A stretch of DNA of 64,000 nt from Lysinibacillus piscis (GTDB taxonomy: Bacteria; Bacillota; Bacilli; Bacillales_A; Planococcaceae). The notes under the pieces are model-generated. The model saw nothing but the letters and a program-made list of their open reading frames with translations. It was not told the DNA's origin and made no database searches. Positions 35,475 through 45,081 of the stretch are shown piece by piece; the first letter of the stretch is position 1, and each line of letters starts with the position of its first letter. Location of the stretch: positions 1,116,001 to 1,180,000 of the forward strand of contig NZ_BRZA01000001.1 of NCBI RefSeq assembly GCF_026012395.1, written 5' to 3'. The position numbers were made by a program, and so were the translations under genes.

Positions 35475-35702
35475 ATGACAAAAAAGAAGGGTGAAGAACT
35501 AACAGCAGCTAAAATTGAGGTGATTTCTTCTATTGTATTAACACTTGGTTATTCATTATCCACGCTCGCCGCCATTTTAGCTTTCCAAGAGGCAGAGGAA
35601 GTGGAACAGGATCAAAATGTTTATTTAAAGCAAATGGCAAAACAACTAGAAACGATGAATAATCGACTTAGTACAATTGAAAAGCAATTAAGAAAACCGT
35701 AA
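35475..35702 (+). CDS. small membrane protein with a C-terminal coiled coil
   Basis: A 75-residue protein: a Lys-rich start (MTKKKGEELTAAKIE), one hydrophobic helix (VISSIVLTLGYSLSTLAAIL) and then a charged helical segment ending QLETMNNRLSTIEKQLRKP, likely a short coiled coil. GGAGGGAG lies upstream of the ATG, and a strong terminator overlaps the stop. The family is not recognised. It is a stand-alone gene between pdxK and yojF. Confidence 0.75.
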   Translation: MTKKKGEELTAAKIEVISSIVLTLGYSLSTLAAILAFQEAEEVEQDQNVYLKQMAKQLETMNNRLSTIEKQLRKP

Positions 35703-35742
35703 TTCTTGTATGAAGCAAGCCATCAAGAATTACGGTTTTTTC
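35693..35742 (+). terminator. terminator overlapping the 75-residue gene stop
   Basis: AAAACCGTAATTCTTG pairs perfectly with CAAGAATTACGGTTTT (16 bp, loop of 15), followed by TT. Confidence 0.88.
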
Positions 35743-35824
35743 AACGGCAGTTCTATATGTTTCCCTTTACTATTATTTTTTACTATACTAACTAAAAGGA
35801 AACATCCTTGAAAGGAGCTCTATT

Positions 35825-36175
35825 ATGCAGGAAGTACACGCAGAAACATTGCAAACACTATTGAATTCTTTTGCAGGCAAAGACGTTTATATACATCTTG
35901 AGACGACAAATGGCTCTTATGCCGCACACTATGATGAGAAATTTTTCAACGCAGGTGCTTTTATTCGCAATGCTAAAATTAGCTATGAGCATGCGAAAGT
36001 AGTAGGCACTGAACAATACCGTGTTGGCTTAAAAATGCCTCATGGCTGGGTATATGCCCAAGGAATCACACACTATGAATTAGATGAGTTCGGTCGTATT
36101 TTAATGGCTGGATTAGATTACTCAGGGAAATTGGCAGTTGCACTTGAAATCAGTGAAACGCCTTTTACTTACTAA
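35825..36175 (+). CDS. yojF: YojF family protein (DUF1806)
   Basis: This 116-residue cytoplasmic protein has unknown function and is conserved next to bshB2 in Bacillus (yojF-yojG). Recognisable features are KDVYIHLETTNGSYAAHYDE and the C-terminal AQGITHYELDEFGRILMAGLD. AAAGGAG is well placed before the ATG. The gap to bshB2 is 10 bp, so the two form an operon, suggesting a link to bacillithiol metabolism. Confidence 0.9.
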   Translation: MQEVHAETLQTLLNSFAGKDVYIHLETTNGSYAAHYDEKFFNAGAFIRNAKISYEHAKVVGTEQYRVGLKMPHGWVYAQGITHYELDEFGRILMAGLDYSGKLAVALEISETPFTY

Positions 36176-36185
36176 GGGGGACGAC

Positions 36186-36878
36186 ATGTTGAACTTACAA
36201 CCACAACGTCAGATTTTAATAGTTTACCCACACCCAGATGATGAGGCTTTTTCAGTAGCTGGAACGATTTCTTACTATAGAAAAAAAATGAATACACCTG
36301 TTACATATGCATGTTTAACATTAGGTGAAATGGGGCGTAACCTTGGAAACCCACCTTTTGCTACACGTGAATCTTTGCCAGAAATTCGACGCAAGGAGTT
36401 ACAAGCTGCTGCCGCTGCAATGGGAATTGAAGATTTACGTATGCTTGGTTTCCGTGATAAAACAGTTGAGTTTGAAGATGATGAAAAAATGGTCAATGTG
36501 ATGGCTGATTTGATTGCCGAGTTAAATCCTTCATTGATTTTTACATTTTATCCTGGCTTCGCTGTCCATCCCGACCATGAAGCAACAGCACGTGCCGTAG
36601 TAGAAGCTGTACGTCGTATCCCTCAAGCTGAGCGTCCAGAAGTTTATGGCTGTGCGTTCGCCAATGATACACTTGAAAAACTAGGTGAACCGCATGTTAT
36701 GGTGAATATTAGTGAAATGAAAGCTGATAAAATCCAAACAATTAAAGCCCATGCTTCTCAAACAGGCTGGATGATACAGGAAGCTGAAAAACGTGCTGAT
36801 GACGGTGAACCGTTAAGTGAAAGCTGGCTGAATTTTGAACGTTTTTACATCGTGAATCCTGACCATTTTGCCAAATAA
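36186..36878 (+). CDS. bshB2: bacillithiol biosynthesis deacetylase BshB2
   Basis: Zn-dependent deacetylase of the LmbE/PIG-L family that converts GlcNAc-malate to GlcN-malate, or removes acetyl groups from bacillithiol conjugates. The metal and catalytic motifs are YPHPDDEAFS and FAVHPDHEATARA. At 230 residues the length fits BshB2. The start at 36186 follows AAGGGGG; an upstream in-frame ATG inside yojF is not used. Confidence 0.93.
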   Translation: MLNLQPQRQILIVYPHPDDEAFSVAGTISYYRKKMNTPVTYACLTLGEMGRNLGNPPFATRESLPEIRRKELQAAAAAMGIEDLRMLGFRDKTVEFEDDEKMVNVMADLIAELNPSLIFTFYPGFAVHPDHEATARAVVEAVRRIPQAERPEVYGCAFANDTLEKLGEPHVMVNISEMKADKIQTIKAHASQTGWMIQEAEKRADDGEPLSESWLNFERFYIVNPDHFAK

Positions 36879-36885
36879 TCAATGC

Positions 36886-36916
36886 GCGACTCTTTTAAAA
36901 AAGGGTCGCTTTTTTA
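36886..36916 (+). terminator. terminator of yojF-bshB2
   Basis: GCGACTCTT pairs with AAGGGTCGC (one G-U), followed by TTTTTT. Confidence 0.85.
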
Positions 36917-37044
36917 CGTTTATGAAATGAAATCGCATACATCGATAATTGTTCACCAAAAATTTAGAATTTACTAAAAATTAATACCATATGGTTACTA
37001 AAATGTGTTATCATATAGAAATCGTAAAATGGAGGATGAATGTT

Positions 37045-38307
37045 ATGGAAGTTACTGATACTAAAACGGTGCAAATCGAAAATATTTTAATTGCACACCA
37101 TTTTTTAAAAGATGTGGTCGTGCATACACCGCTCCAAAAAAACGACTATCTATCTGAGAAATATGGAGCTACTATTTACTTTAAGCGTGAGGACTTACAG
37201 CATGTACGCTCCTTCAAGTTGCGTGGTGCCTATTATAAAATAAAAAAAATCGAGGATGAAGCACGTGCTGTTGGTGTCGTTTGTGCCAGTGCAGGCAATC
37301 ATGCACAAGGCGTAGCCTATGCCTGTGCCCAGCTTAGCATCCAAGCGAAGATTTTTATGCCTCAAACAACACCTAAACAAAAAATCGACCAAGTGCGTAT
37401 GTTCGGACGTGAGTATGTCGAAATTATTTTATCAGGTGATACATTTGATGATGCTGCGGAAAGTGCCTTCACTTATTGCGAAGAGCATGGCAATATTTTC
37501 ATCCATCCATTTGATGATTTTGATGTCATCGCTGGACAGGGCACTGTTGCTGTCGAAATCATGAATGATATTGAAGAACCGATTGACTATGTATTCGGTA
37601 GCATCGGTGGTGGCGGACTAATGTCAGGCGTTTCGGCTTATGTGAAAAATCTTTCCCCTTCTACCCAACTCATCGGTGTAGAGCCTGCTGGTGCTGGAAG
37701 CATGAAAGCAGCCTTTGCGGAGGGTAATGTCGTAGCACTTGATTGGATTGATAAATTCGTGGATGGTGCAGCAGTAAAGTGTGTTGGCAACCATACGTAT
37801 GATGTATGCCGTCGCTATTTAGATGATATTGTACTTGTACCAGAAGGCAAAGTATGTACAACCATTTTAGATTTATACAATAAACATGCGATAATCGCAG
37901 AACCTGCTGGCGCATTACCTGTAGCAGCACTTGATTTTTATCAGGATGAAATTAAAGGGAAATCAGTCGTTGTTATTATTAGTGGCGGCAATAATGATAT
38001 CGGACGTATGCAGGAAATTAAGGAGAAATCTTTAATCCATGAAGGTTTACTGTACTATTTCATTGTTAGTTTCCCACAGCGTGCAGGTGCATTACGTTCA
38101 TTCCTAACAAATGTACTTGGTCCAGATGACGATATTACGACATTTGAATACACAAAGAAAAATAATAAAGAAAGTGGTCCTGCTCTTGTCGGTATTGAGC
38201 TTGGCAATCGTGAAGATTATGAAGGACTATTAGCTCGTATGAGTGAATTCGGCTTCAAATATAAAGAAGTAAATAATGATTTGCAACTATTTGGCTTACT
38301 TGTTTAA
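37045..38307 (+). CDS. ilvA: threonine dehydratase
   Basis: PLP enzyme that deaminates threonine to 2-oxobutyrate, the first step towards isoleucine. The PLP Lys is in HVRSFKLRGAYYKI, with CASAGNHAQGVAYACA and the glycine loop SIGGGGLMSG. The C-terminal ACT-like regulatory part (about residues 325-420) is present, with SFPQRAGALRSFLTN, so it is the biosynthetic, single-regulatory-domain type of 420 residues. I chose the ATG at 37045, which lies 9 nt after GGAGG. There is no T-box leader and no other ilv gene here. Confidence 0.95.
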   Translation: MEVTDTKTVQIENILIAHHFLKDVVVHTPLQKNDYLSEKYGATIYFKREDLQHVRSFKLRGAYYKIKKIEDEARAVGVVCASAGNHAQGVAYACAQLSIQAKIFMPQTTPKQKIDQVRMFGREYVEIILSGDTFDDAAESAFTYCEEHGNIFIHPFDDFDVIAGQGTVAVEIMNDIEEPIDYVFGSIGGGGLMSGVSAYVKNLSPSTQLIGVEPAGAGSMKAAFAEGNVVALDWIDKFVDGAAVKCVGNHTYDVCRRYLDDIVLVPEGKVCTTILDLYNKHAIIAEPAGALPVAALDFYQDEIKGKSVVVIISGGNNDIGRMQEIKEKSLIHEGLLYYFIVSFPQRAGALRSFLTNVLGPDDDITTFEYTKKNNKESGPALVGIELGNREDYEGLLARMSEFGFKYKEVNNDLQLFGLLV

Positions 38308-38316
38308 TGAGACAGT

Positions 38317-38348
38317 CACACTTTGCCCTAGCGAAGTGTGGCTTTTTT
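38317..38348 (+). terminator. terminator of ilvA
   Basis: CACACTT pairs with AAGTGTG (loop of 10), followed by GCTTTTTT. Confidence 0.85.
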
Positions 38349-38394
38349 GCTATTTATCTACATACAAAAAAACACCCATACAAATGTATGAGTG

Positions 38395-39189
38395 TCACCC
38401 TAGTAGTGCACGGTCTGAATTCATTTTCTCGCCACGAATTCGCTCAAATTCTGCCATTAAATCTGGAATCGTCAATGTATGCTTACGATCCTCGCCTACC
38501 TCTAAAATGATTTGTCCTTTATCCATCATAATTAAGCGATTTCCTAAATCTAAGGCTTGTTGCATATTATGTGTCACCATTAATGTCGTTAAATTGTCTT
38601 TCTCTACTAAATATTTCGTAATGCGTGTAATTAGCTCTGCACGTGACGGATCAAGTGCAGCTGTATGCTCATCTAACAATAAAATCGATGGCTGAGTAAA
38701 CGTCGCCATTAATAAAGATAATGCCTGACGTTCTCCACCAGATAATAAACCCACTTTTGCGGAGAGGCGACTTTCTAAATTCAAGCCTAGCATTTCCAAT
38801 GATTCCTTAAAAAAGGCACGTCGTTTTTTATCAACACCGATACGCAAGCCGCGACTTTTATTGCGAGAATAAGCTAATGCTAAATTTTCTTCAATGGTCA
38901 TTGCTGGCGCTGTACCCGCCATCGGATCTTGGAATACTCGCCCAATATAATGAGAACGCTTATATTCAGGTAAGCCCGTGACATCAGTACCATCGATTCT
39001 TACGGCACCAAAATCAGGTGTTAACGCACCCGAAATCATGTTCATCATCGTTGATTTCCCTGCCCCATTACTACCAATAATCGTCACAAAATCGCCCTGC
39101 TTTAAATGTAAATCAATATGTGAAAGTGCTATCTTTTCATCAGGTGTACCTTCATTAAAAATTTTATTAATGCTATCTAGTTTAAGCAA
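38395..39189 (-). CDS. ABC transporter ATP-binding protein
   Basis: A 264-residue ABC ATPase with Walker A IGSNGAGKST, signature LLSGGERQAL and Walker B ILLLDEHTAALDPS (His replaces the usual Pro after the Glu). The likely start is the TTG at 39189, 8 nt behind GGGAGG, overlapping the permease stop by 8 nt. It is the last gene of a binding protein-permease-ATPase set of the ABC_sub_bind (TrpX-like) type. The substrate is unknown; tryptophan, tyrosine or another small solute are possible. Confidence 0.9.
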   Translation of the reverse strand: MLKLDSINKIFNEGTPDEKIALSHIDLHLKQGDFVTIIGSNGAGKSTMMNMISGALTPDFGAVRIDGTDVTGLPEYKRSHYIGRVFQDPMAGTAPAMTIEENLALAYSRNKSRGLRIGVDKKRRAFFKESLEMLGLNLESRLSAKVGLLSGGERQALSLLMATFTQPSILLLDEHTAALDPSRAELITRITKYLVEKDNLTTLMVTHNMQQALDLGNRLIMMDKGQIILEVGEDRKHTLTIPDLMAEFERIRGEKMNSDRALLG

Positions 39190-40186
39190 TGCCTTTCCCT
39201 CCCTGCAATTGCGCACGTTTCTGCTTACGTTTACGCTCCTTATTTTTGCTTACGATTTGAGGGAGTATCAATGCTAAAATCACGATAATGGCTGTAATTA
39301 ATTTCATATCTCCTGGATCTAAGAAATCTACACGTAACGCCAACGCTAAAATAATTCGATAAATAATAGCTCCTGCAATAACCGCCAGCGTTGTGCGCAT
39401 AATTGTTTTTGTGCCAAAAATAGCTTCTCCGATAATCACAGATGCTAAACCAATAACAATCATCCCAATTCCCATACTAACATCCGCAAATTTTGAATAC
39501 TGAGCAATTAAAGCTCCTGAAAATGCAACAAGTGCATTAGAAAGCCCTAGCCCTAAAATAATCAATGTATCTGTGTTGGCAGAAAAGCTACGAATCATGC
39601 GCTTGTTATCACCTGTCGCACGAATCGCAAGGCCAACCTCTGTTTTTAAAAACCAGTCTGTCACAATTTTAATCAGCACGGTCATCATGAGCACGACCAT
39701 TAATGTTCCCCAAGTAGCTGGTACCTGTGCAACACCTATACTCTGTAACATATTATTTAATGCGCCATCAATGCCTAAATTGCTCCATACTTCTTGGAAT
39801 TTTGTAAACATTGTCTCAGAGTTTAATAACGGGATATTTGGACGGCTAATTGCACTATCCGATGTTAGCCCCATAATACGCAAATTAATTGAATATAAAG
39901 CAATCATCATTAAAATACCTGATAATAAAGGGTTAATTTTCCCTTTCGTATGAAGAAATCCTGTCATACAACCCGCTACAAAGCCTGCTAAAATAGCAAT
40001 CACTGTTGCTAAAACCGGTGAATAGCCAAGTAAAATCATTGTTGAGGCTGTCGCTGCTCCTGTCACAAAGCTCCCATCAACCGTTAAATCAGGAAAATCT
40101 AATACACGGAATGTTAAATAAACACCTAACGCCATAATGGCATAAATAACACCTTGCTCCACTGCTCCAAATATTGATAAAAACAT
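39182..40186 (-). CDS. ABC transporter permease
   Basis: This 334-residue membrane protein has about eight helices. It belongs to the branched-chain-amino-acid/ribose-type permease superfamily used by TrpX-like systems. Signatures are GVYLTFRVLDFPDLTVDGSF and AIRATGDNKRMIRSFSANTD with GLSNALVAFSGALIAQ. It follows the binding-protein gene and overlaps the ATPase start. The substrate is not shown by sequence. Confidence 0.9.
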   Translation of the reverse strand: MFLSIFGAVEQGVIYAIMALGVYLTFRVLDFPDLTVDGSFVTGAATASTMILLGYSPVLATVIAILAGFVAGCMTGFLHTKGKINPLLSGILMMIALYSINLRIMGLTSDSAISRPNIPLLNSETMFTKFQEVWSNLGIDGALNNMLQSIGVAQVPATWGTLMVVLMMTVLIKIVTDWFLKTEVGLAIRATGDNKRMIRSFSANTDTLIILGLGLSNALVAFSGALIAQYSKFADVSMGIGMIVIGLASVIIGEAIFGTKTIMRTTLAVIAGAIIYRIILALALRVDFLDPGDMKLITAIIVILALILPQIVSKNKERKRKQKRAQLQGGKGIA

Positions 40187-40217
40187 GCTTCTATCCTCTC
40201 CTACTCTAAATGAAGAT

Positions 40218-40246
40218 AAAGCGGGGGATTATGCTCCTCCCGCTTT
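40218..40246 (-). promoter_or_regulatory. intercistronic hairpin between binding protein and permease genes
   Basis: AAAGCGGG and CCCGCTTT pair with an inner GGA/TCC stem. The minus strand lacks a continuous T run, so partial termination or 3'-end protection of the binding-protein mRNA is more likely than full termination. Confidence 0.5.
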
Positions 40247-40254
40247 ACATTCAA

Positions 40255-41253
40255 CTATTGTTCAAATAACTCTGCACCCCAAGAATCTTTAATATCGATT
40301 CCTAAGTCATCCGCTACTTTTTTATTAATTAGTAATTTTAAATTTTGAGGATATTGTGCAGGTGTATCAGCAGGTGTCGCTTCACCTTTCAAGATTTTCA
40401 CAGCCATTTGCCCAGCCTCATAGCCTATATCGAAATATTCAAAGCCATATGCTGCTAAACCACCTCGTGCTACTGAATCTAGCTCCCCTACAATAAGAGG
40501 TAATTTATTATCATTCGCTACACCAATGACAGATTCTAAAGCGGAAACAACTGTATTATCCGTAATGATATAGAAAGCCTCTACTTTACCAAGTAGTGAT
40601 TCTGTCGCTTGCTTCACATCCGCTGAAGTAGCTGCAGAAGCCTCTACCACTGATAATCCTTGCTCACTCATAATTTTTTTCACTTCTGCCACTTGTGCTA
40701 CCGAATTTTGTTCGCCTGCATTGTACACCATACCTACTTTTTTCGCACCTAAGTCATTTAAAAATGCTACTGTTTTTGAAATCGTCTCAGGATGCAGGTC
40801 GATTGTGCCTGTAATATTCTTACCTGGTTTGTCCATTGAGTCGATTAACTGTGCACCAACAGCATCTGTGACAGATGTAAAGATAATTGGAATCTCACCT
40901 GTTGCTGTCGCTGCTGCCTGTGCAGACGGTGTAGAGTTTGCAAAAATTAAATCAACATTTGCACTAACAAAATTATTAGCAATCGTTGTATTCAAGCTAT
41001 TGTCGCCCTGTGCAATTTGTGTATCATATTCTACGTTTAAGCCTGATTCTTCAATGGCTTTTTTGAAGCCCTCTGTTGCAGCATTTAATGATGGATGCTC
41101 AACAATTTGTGTAATACCAATTTTGTAGGATTTACCTACTGACTCACTACTCTCATTCTCTTTTGGTTCAGACGAGCTTTTGCCACCACAAGCGGCTAAT
41201 AATAGCAATAATCCTACTAATAGAAATGACAGCTTTGTTACCTTGTTTTTCAC
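40255..41253 (-). CDS. ABC transporter substrate-binding lipoprotein (ABC_sub_bind family)
   Basis: A 332-residue lipoprotein with a signal ending LLLLAACGG (lipobox), a Ser/Glu linker, and the family motifs GITQIVEHPSLNAATEGFK and FANSTPSAQAAATATG. It has the ligand-binding fold of TrpX-like proteins. It heads a three-gene transporter set and has a strong promoter at 41308-41336. Homologues are annotated as tryptophan/tyrosine transporters; no T-box or other amino-acid-specific leader is visible, so the substrate remains open. Confidence 0.9.
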   Translation of the reverse strand: MKNKVTKLSFLLVGLLLLLAACGGKSSSEPKENESSESVGKSYKIGITQIVEHPSLNAATEGFKKAIEESGLNVEYDTQIAQGDNSLNTTIANNFVSANVDLIFANSTPSAQAAATATGEIPIIFTSVTDAVGAQLIDSMDKPGKNITGTIDLHPETISKTVAFLNDLGAKKVGMVYNAGEQNSVAQVAEVKKIMSEQGLSVVEASAATSADVKQATESLLGKVEAFYIITDNTVVSALESVIGVANDNKLPLIVGELDSVARGGLAAYGFEYFDIGYEAGQMAVKILKGEATPADTPAQYPQNLKLLINKKVADDLGIDIKDSWGAELFEQ

Positions 41254-41307
41254 TATGAATCCCCCCGACTATTGCACTTCGCTCAGGCAAAGTATAAATG
41301 TATCGCT

Positions 41308-41336
41308 ATCTTATCGTCATTAAAATAGTTCGTCAA
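41308..41336 (-). promoter_or_regulatory. sigma-A promoter of the ABC transporter operon
   Basis: TTGACG, 17 bp, TAAGAT on the minus strand, 55 bp before the binding-protein start. The 41254-41570 interval otherwise holds the divergent queT promoter and riboswitch. Confidence 0.75.
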
Positions 41337-41475
41337 TAACATTATGAATGTTCTGATTCTTTAACACGCTGTGTTTCAATCGATTTCGCGCTTTAAACCG
41401 CTAAACTAAGCGCTTTTTCTCAGCACACAAATAATGTGACAATTTTATGACATTTCAATTTTTTAGTTTTATTAT

Positions 41476-41504
41476 TTGATTTTCTAGATTCCATACATTA
41501 GAAT
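41476..41504 (+). promoter_or_regulatory. sigma-A promoter of queT
   Basis: TTGATT, 17 bp, TAGAAT; predicts a start about 12 nt before the preQ1 aptamer. Confidence 0.75.
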
Positions 41505-41522
41505 ATTATCTTGTGCAAAATC

Positions 41523-41564
41523 ACCGTGGTTCGTAACCATCCCACGCAAAAAAACTAAGGAGAA
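41523..41564 (+). promoter_or_regulatory. preQ1-I riboswitch
   Basis: CGTGG (41525-41529) pairs with CCACG (41542-41546). The loop is pyrimidine-rich (TTCGTAACCATC), and the A-rich tail CAAAAAAACTAAGG carries the ribosome-binding site AAGGAG. The small H-type pseudoknot layout matches preQ1 class I, and the overlap with the Shine-Dalgarno suggests translational control. It lies 10-50 nt before queT, a preQ1-precursor transporter gene. Confidence 0.9.
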
Positions 41565-41570
41565 ATAAAT

Positions 41571-42053
41571 ATGAAGTTAAAATTTTTGACAACTAGTAGC
41601 ATTTTGGCGGCACTCTATGTTGCTGTCACACTATTAGTTACACCCTTTGGCTTTACTGAGGTACAATTCCGTATATCAGAAATGTTCAATCATCTTGTAG
41701 TCTTTAACCCACGCTTTGCTGTCGGAATTATTATTGGTGTGTTCATCTCCAATTTATTTTCACCTCTTGGCGCTTACGATTTACTATTCGGGGTTGGACA
41801 CTCCATCATTACACTGGGATTATTCATCCTTATTTGTAAATTTATCAAAAACATATGGCTACGTTTAGTTATCAACACATTACTATTTACGTGTACAATG
41901 TTTATTATCGCCTTTGAATTGAATTTAGCACTAGAGCTACCATTCTTCTGGACATGGCTCACTGTAGCAGCAGGTGAATTTGTTGTATTAGCTATTGGTG
42001 CACCTATTATGTGGTTATTAAATAAACGCTTAAATTTTGAGAAGTTAATATAA
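41571..42053 (+). CDS. queT: QueT-family queuosine precursor transporter
   Basis: A 160-residue S-component-like membrane protein with about five helices. It has the QueT motifs ALYVAVTLLVTPFGFTEVQFRISE and FGVGHSIITLG. It is predicted to bring in preQ1 or preQ0 for tRNA queuosine modification, together with an ECF module encoded elsewhere. The preQ1 riboswitch directly upstream supports this assignment. Confidence 0.95.
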   Translation: MKLKFLTTSSILAALYVAVTLLVTPFGFTEVQFRISEMFNHLVVFNPRFAVGIIIGVFISNLFSPLGAYDLLFGVGHSIITLGLFILICKFIKNIWLRLVINTLLFTCTMFIIAFELNLALELPFFWTWLTVAAGEFVVLAIGAPIMWLLNKRLNFEKLI

Positions 42054-42066
42054 TCTCATATAAACG

Positions 42067-42103
42067 AAAGGCTACTCGAAAAATAAAATTTCGAGTAGCC
42101 TTT
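42067..42103. terminator. bidirectional terminator between queT and the threonine dehydrogenase gene
   Basis: AAAGGCTACTCGAAA pairs perfectly with TTTCGAGTAGCCTTT (15 bp, loop of 7), T-rich on both sides. Confidence 0.88.
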
Positions 42104-42107
42104 TATA

Positions 42108-43061
42108 TTAAGAAATTGCCTTTGGTTGTAATTGCTTAGATAGCTTCTCTAGCATATCCACTGTCATTTTCGCTAAGTCGTACTGTGCCGTAAAGCCCCA
42201 TTCTTGCTGTGCTGCCTCTATATTAATAGAATTTGGCCAGCTATCCGCAATCGCTTGGCGCACAGGATCTACCTGATATTTCATATTAAAATGCGGTAAA
42301 TGCTTTTGAATTTCTGCTGCAATTTCTGCTGGTCCAAAACTCATCGCTGTAATATTAAACGCATTACGATGGACTAATTTCTGTGCATCTGCTTCCATTA
42401 AATCAATAATAGCCTGCAATGCATCTGGCATATACATCATATCCATATAAGTACCTTCCTGAATATATGATATATAGCTTCCTTGTTTAATCGCTTCATA
42501 ATAAATTTCCACTGCATAATCTGTCGTCCCACCACCAGGAGGTGTCACATACGAAATCAGCCCTGGGAAACGCACACCACGTGTATCTACACCAAAACGG
42601 TTAAAATAATAATCACATAATAATTCCCCTGCTACTTTATTCACGCCATACATCGTTGTTGGGCGTTGCAAAGTATCTTGCGGTGTATTTTCTTTTGGTG
42701 TTGATGGACCAAATGCACCGATTGAGCTTGGCGTGAAAAATTGCAAATCCAATTCTCTTGAAACTTCTAAAGCATTCATCAAACCGCCCATATTTAAATT
42801 CCATGCTAATAGTGGATTTTTTTCTGCTGTCGCTGATAGTAATGCAGCCAAGTGCATCATCGTATCTGCTCCAAAATCCTTTGCTAATGCGTGCATTCTT
42901 TGTCCATCTGTCACATCTAATAATTCAAAAGGTCCACTTGTTTGTTCACTTTTGCGTATATCTGTCGCTAAAATATTGTCCTCTCCATAAACACTACGAA
43001 GTTTTTCTACAAGCTCCGAACCAATTTGGCCAAGTGCCCCTGTTACCATAATTTTTTTCAT
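42108..43061 (-). CDS. L-threonine 3-dehydrogenase, SDR (epimerase-like) type
   Basis: NAD-dependent enzyme of 317 residues that oxidises threonine to 2-amino-3-oxobutyrate. It has the Rossmann motif [16 protein letters not shown] and the YxxxK pair [38 protein letters not shown] is typical of the short-chain TDH group rather than the zinc type. The partner ligase (kbl, 51154-52353) lies 8 kb away on the same strand, separated by a chemoreceptor, mtn genes and an inserted surface protein. I chose the ATG at 43061; longer frames start inside the promoter area. Confidence 0.9.
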   Translation of the reverse strand: MKKIMVTGALGQIGSELVEKLRSVYGEDNILATDIRKSEQTSGPFELLDVTDGQRMHALAKDFGADTMMHLAALLSATAEKNPLLAWNLNMGGLMNALEVSRELDLQFFTPSSIGAFGPSTPKENTPQDTLQRPTTMYGVNKVAGELLCDYYFNRFGVDTRGVRFPGLISYVTPPGGGTTDYAVEIYYEAIKQGSYISYIQEGTYMDMMYMPDALQAIIDLMEADAQKLVHRNAFNITAMSFGPAEIAAEIQKHLPHFNMKYQVDPVRQAIADSWPNSINIEAAQQEWGFTAQYDLAKMTVDMLEKLSKQLQPKAIS

Positions 43062-43296
43062 TTCTCCAAACCTCCACCTATGAACAATTGTACGTGTAGA
43101 AAACACAAAAATACACTTATAAATACCGTTATATCAATACTTTATACCGAATTCAATTATAGTTTGTTCACATAAAAAACACAATAGTTATCTTTAAAGC
43201 CAAAAATGAAAACCTTTTCATTATTAGTATATGACAACTGTATTTTATTGTACTGAAAAAATATATAAAATACATTTGTACATCTATAAAACACAA

Positions 43297-43324
43297 AAAT
43301 CCTTATCAACATGGACAAGGATTT
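43297..43324 (-). terminator. terminator of the chemoreceptor gene
   Basis: AAATCCTTATC pairs with GACAAGGATTT (one mismatch), and TTGTGTTTT follows on the minus strand. Outside it, 43062-43379 is AT-rich and holds no gene I can support. Confidence 0.75.
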
Positions 43325-43379
43325 CATAGTAAGTGTGAGAAAATGAGTGAAAAATCATCATTGTTATAGACTCTTTTTA

Positions 43380-44990
43380 TTATATTGAAAAACGTTTCAC
43401 AGCAATTTGTAATACATTCGATACTTTGCGTAATTCCTGCATATAATGATGGAATTGCTGTTGGGTTGTTAATTGTGCTTCGACAGATGCAGCGACTTGT
43501 TTAGTAGATGTCGCATTTGTATTAGAAAGCGTGGTTAATATCATTGCATCAGCATTCACCTGTTCTGTGTAGTTCGCAATTTCCTGTACAGTTGATGATA
43601 CTTCCATCATATGAGGCTTCATTGTATGTACCTTTTCTAAAATTTGTTCAAAGCTAGTAGCTGTTGTTTCTGTGACAACAACTCCTTTTTCTGTTGCAGC
43701 CAATACTTCGTTCATCATATGCACGGCATCATTAGAATCGTGATGAATATTTTGTACAATGGTTGTAATCATCTTTGTGGAATTGACCGTTTGCTCTGCC
43801 AATTTACGCACTTCATTCGCCACTACCGCAAAGCCTTTTCCATGTTCACCTGCACGTGCAGCTTCAATAGAGGCATTTAAAGCAAGTAGGTTGGTTTGTG
43901 CCGTAATTCTTTCAATTTCTTCTACCATTTGGTCAATAGAAGATGCTCGTTCTACGAGATGAGCAATCGCCACATTCGATTTTTCAGCAGTTTGTTTAAT
44001 ATGCTGCATTTGTAGCAAGTTTGCCTGTACGATTTCTGTACCGCTTTCTGCCTCAGTGGTCGTCTGATAAGTTAAGTTTTCCACGACCTGTACTTTTTCT
44101 AAAATCACTTGTACGTCATTCAACACTTCCTCTAAAGAAGCTGTATTTGAGGCTAATTTTTCAGTAGAAGCTGTTGTTGAATGTGAAATATCCTGAATAT
44201 CCTTAGTGATTTTTTTCGTAGCCTCTGAGGATTGCATGGAAGAGATTTGTAAATTCTCTGTCATTCTCTCTACCTCATGTGCACTCGTTGTCACAGTCGT
44301 CAACAATCTCTTCACTTCTGTTACCATCTGATTGTAGGAAAGCATTACTTCCCCAAGCTCATCCTTCGCTATATAATGAGCACTTGCTGTAAAGTCGCCT
44401 TGTTCTGCACGTTTTAATAAAGATTTTAATTGCTTTGTTGGTTTATTGACAGCCTTCGTTGCAACAGTTCCCACGATTCCAATCAATATCACAACCATTA
44501 AACAGACACTACCTAGTAGCCAATAGCCAAAATGTACATCTTCCTGATAGTGTGCTTGCTTATCATGTGCTCTTTGCACTAAATAATTTTGCATACCTTC
44601 TAATAAGGTATAGCTTTGTTCACTTAATTGTTGATAAGCTGTTGGCGATTTTTGAATTTGCGCTAGCAACGCTTTGTACTTTTTCATCTCATGTGTCATT
44701 TTAGAATCCATTGTGACATTCGCTAATTCATTCATCGGCTGCTCCATCTTTTTAACGATGGCATCCACTTCCCCTATCGTTGTGGATTCATCTAATTGCC
44801 TTTGTAGCATAATAAGCTCTGTCAGTTGACCAGTTGGTACAAGTCCTTCCGTATAACTTGCATCTGCATACCATGACATTTTCCGTAAATAATCTATACT
44901 AAATATACCTAATAATACATTGGATAAAATACAGACAAGCATTAACACTGCCAATTTATCCCTCACCATAACATAACGAAAAAAACGCAT
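43380..44990 (-). CDS. methyl-accepting chemotaxis protein
   Basis: A 536-residue transmembrane chemoreceptor. Helix 1 (about 13-32) leads to a mostly helical extracellular sensor (33-155) of the four-helix-bundle type. Helix 2 (about 160-182) is followed by a HAMP domain ([20 protein letters not shown]). The cytoplasmic signalling hairpin has its highly conserved tip [20 protein letters not shown] and [20 protein letters not shown]. The ligand is unknown; the sensor resembles the small-molecule 4HB_MCP class. It appears as a single gene. Confidence 0.94.
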   Translation of the reverse strand: MRFFRYVMVRDKLAVLMLVCILSNVLLGIFSIDYLRKMSWYADASYTEGLVPTGQLTELIMLQRQLDESTTIGEVDAIVKKMEQPMNELANVTMDSKMTHEMKKYKALLAQIQKSPTAYQQLSEQSYTLLEGMQNYLVQRAHDKQAHYQEDVHFGYWLLGSVCLMVVILIGIVGTVATKAVNKPTKQLKSLLKRAEQGDFTASAHYIAKDELGEVMLSYNQMVTEVKRLLTTVTTSAHEVERMTENLQISSMQSSEATKKITKDIQDISHSTTASTEKLASNTASLEEVLNDVQVILEKVQVVENLTYQTTTEAESGTEIVQANLLQMQHIKQTAEKSNVAIAHLVERASSIDQMVEEIERITAQTNLLALNASIEAARAGEHGKGFAVVANEVRKLAEQTVNSTKMITTIVQNIHHDSNDAVHMMNEVLAATEKGVVVTETTATSFEQILEKVHTMKPHMMEVSSTVQEIANYTEQVNADAMILTTLSNTNATSTKQVAASVEAQLTTQQQFHHYMQELRKVSNVLQIAVKRFSI

Positions 44991-45081
44991 TATCCTAGCT
45001 CCTTCTTCAACTTTCTTTCATCATCATAGTGCATAGGTATAAAGCCTGTGTTATGTTTTTGTAAAGATTTATTGAAGATGA

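Noticed and set aside
36879..37044. T-box leader before ilvA or argS
   Set aside because: No T-box core (AGGGTGGNACCGCG-like) is present in either upstream region.
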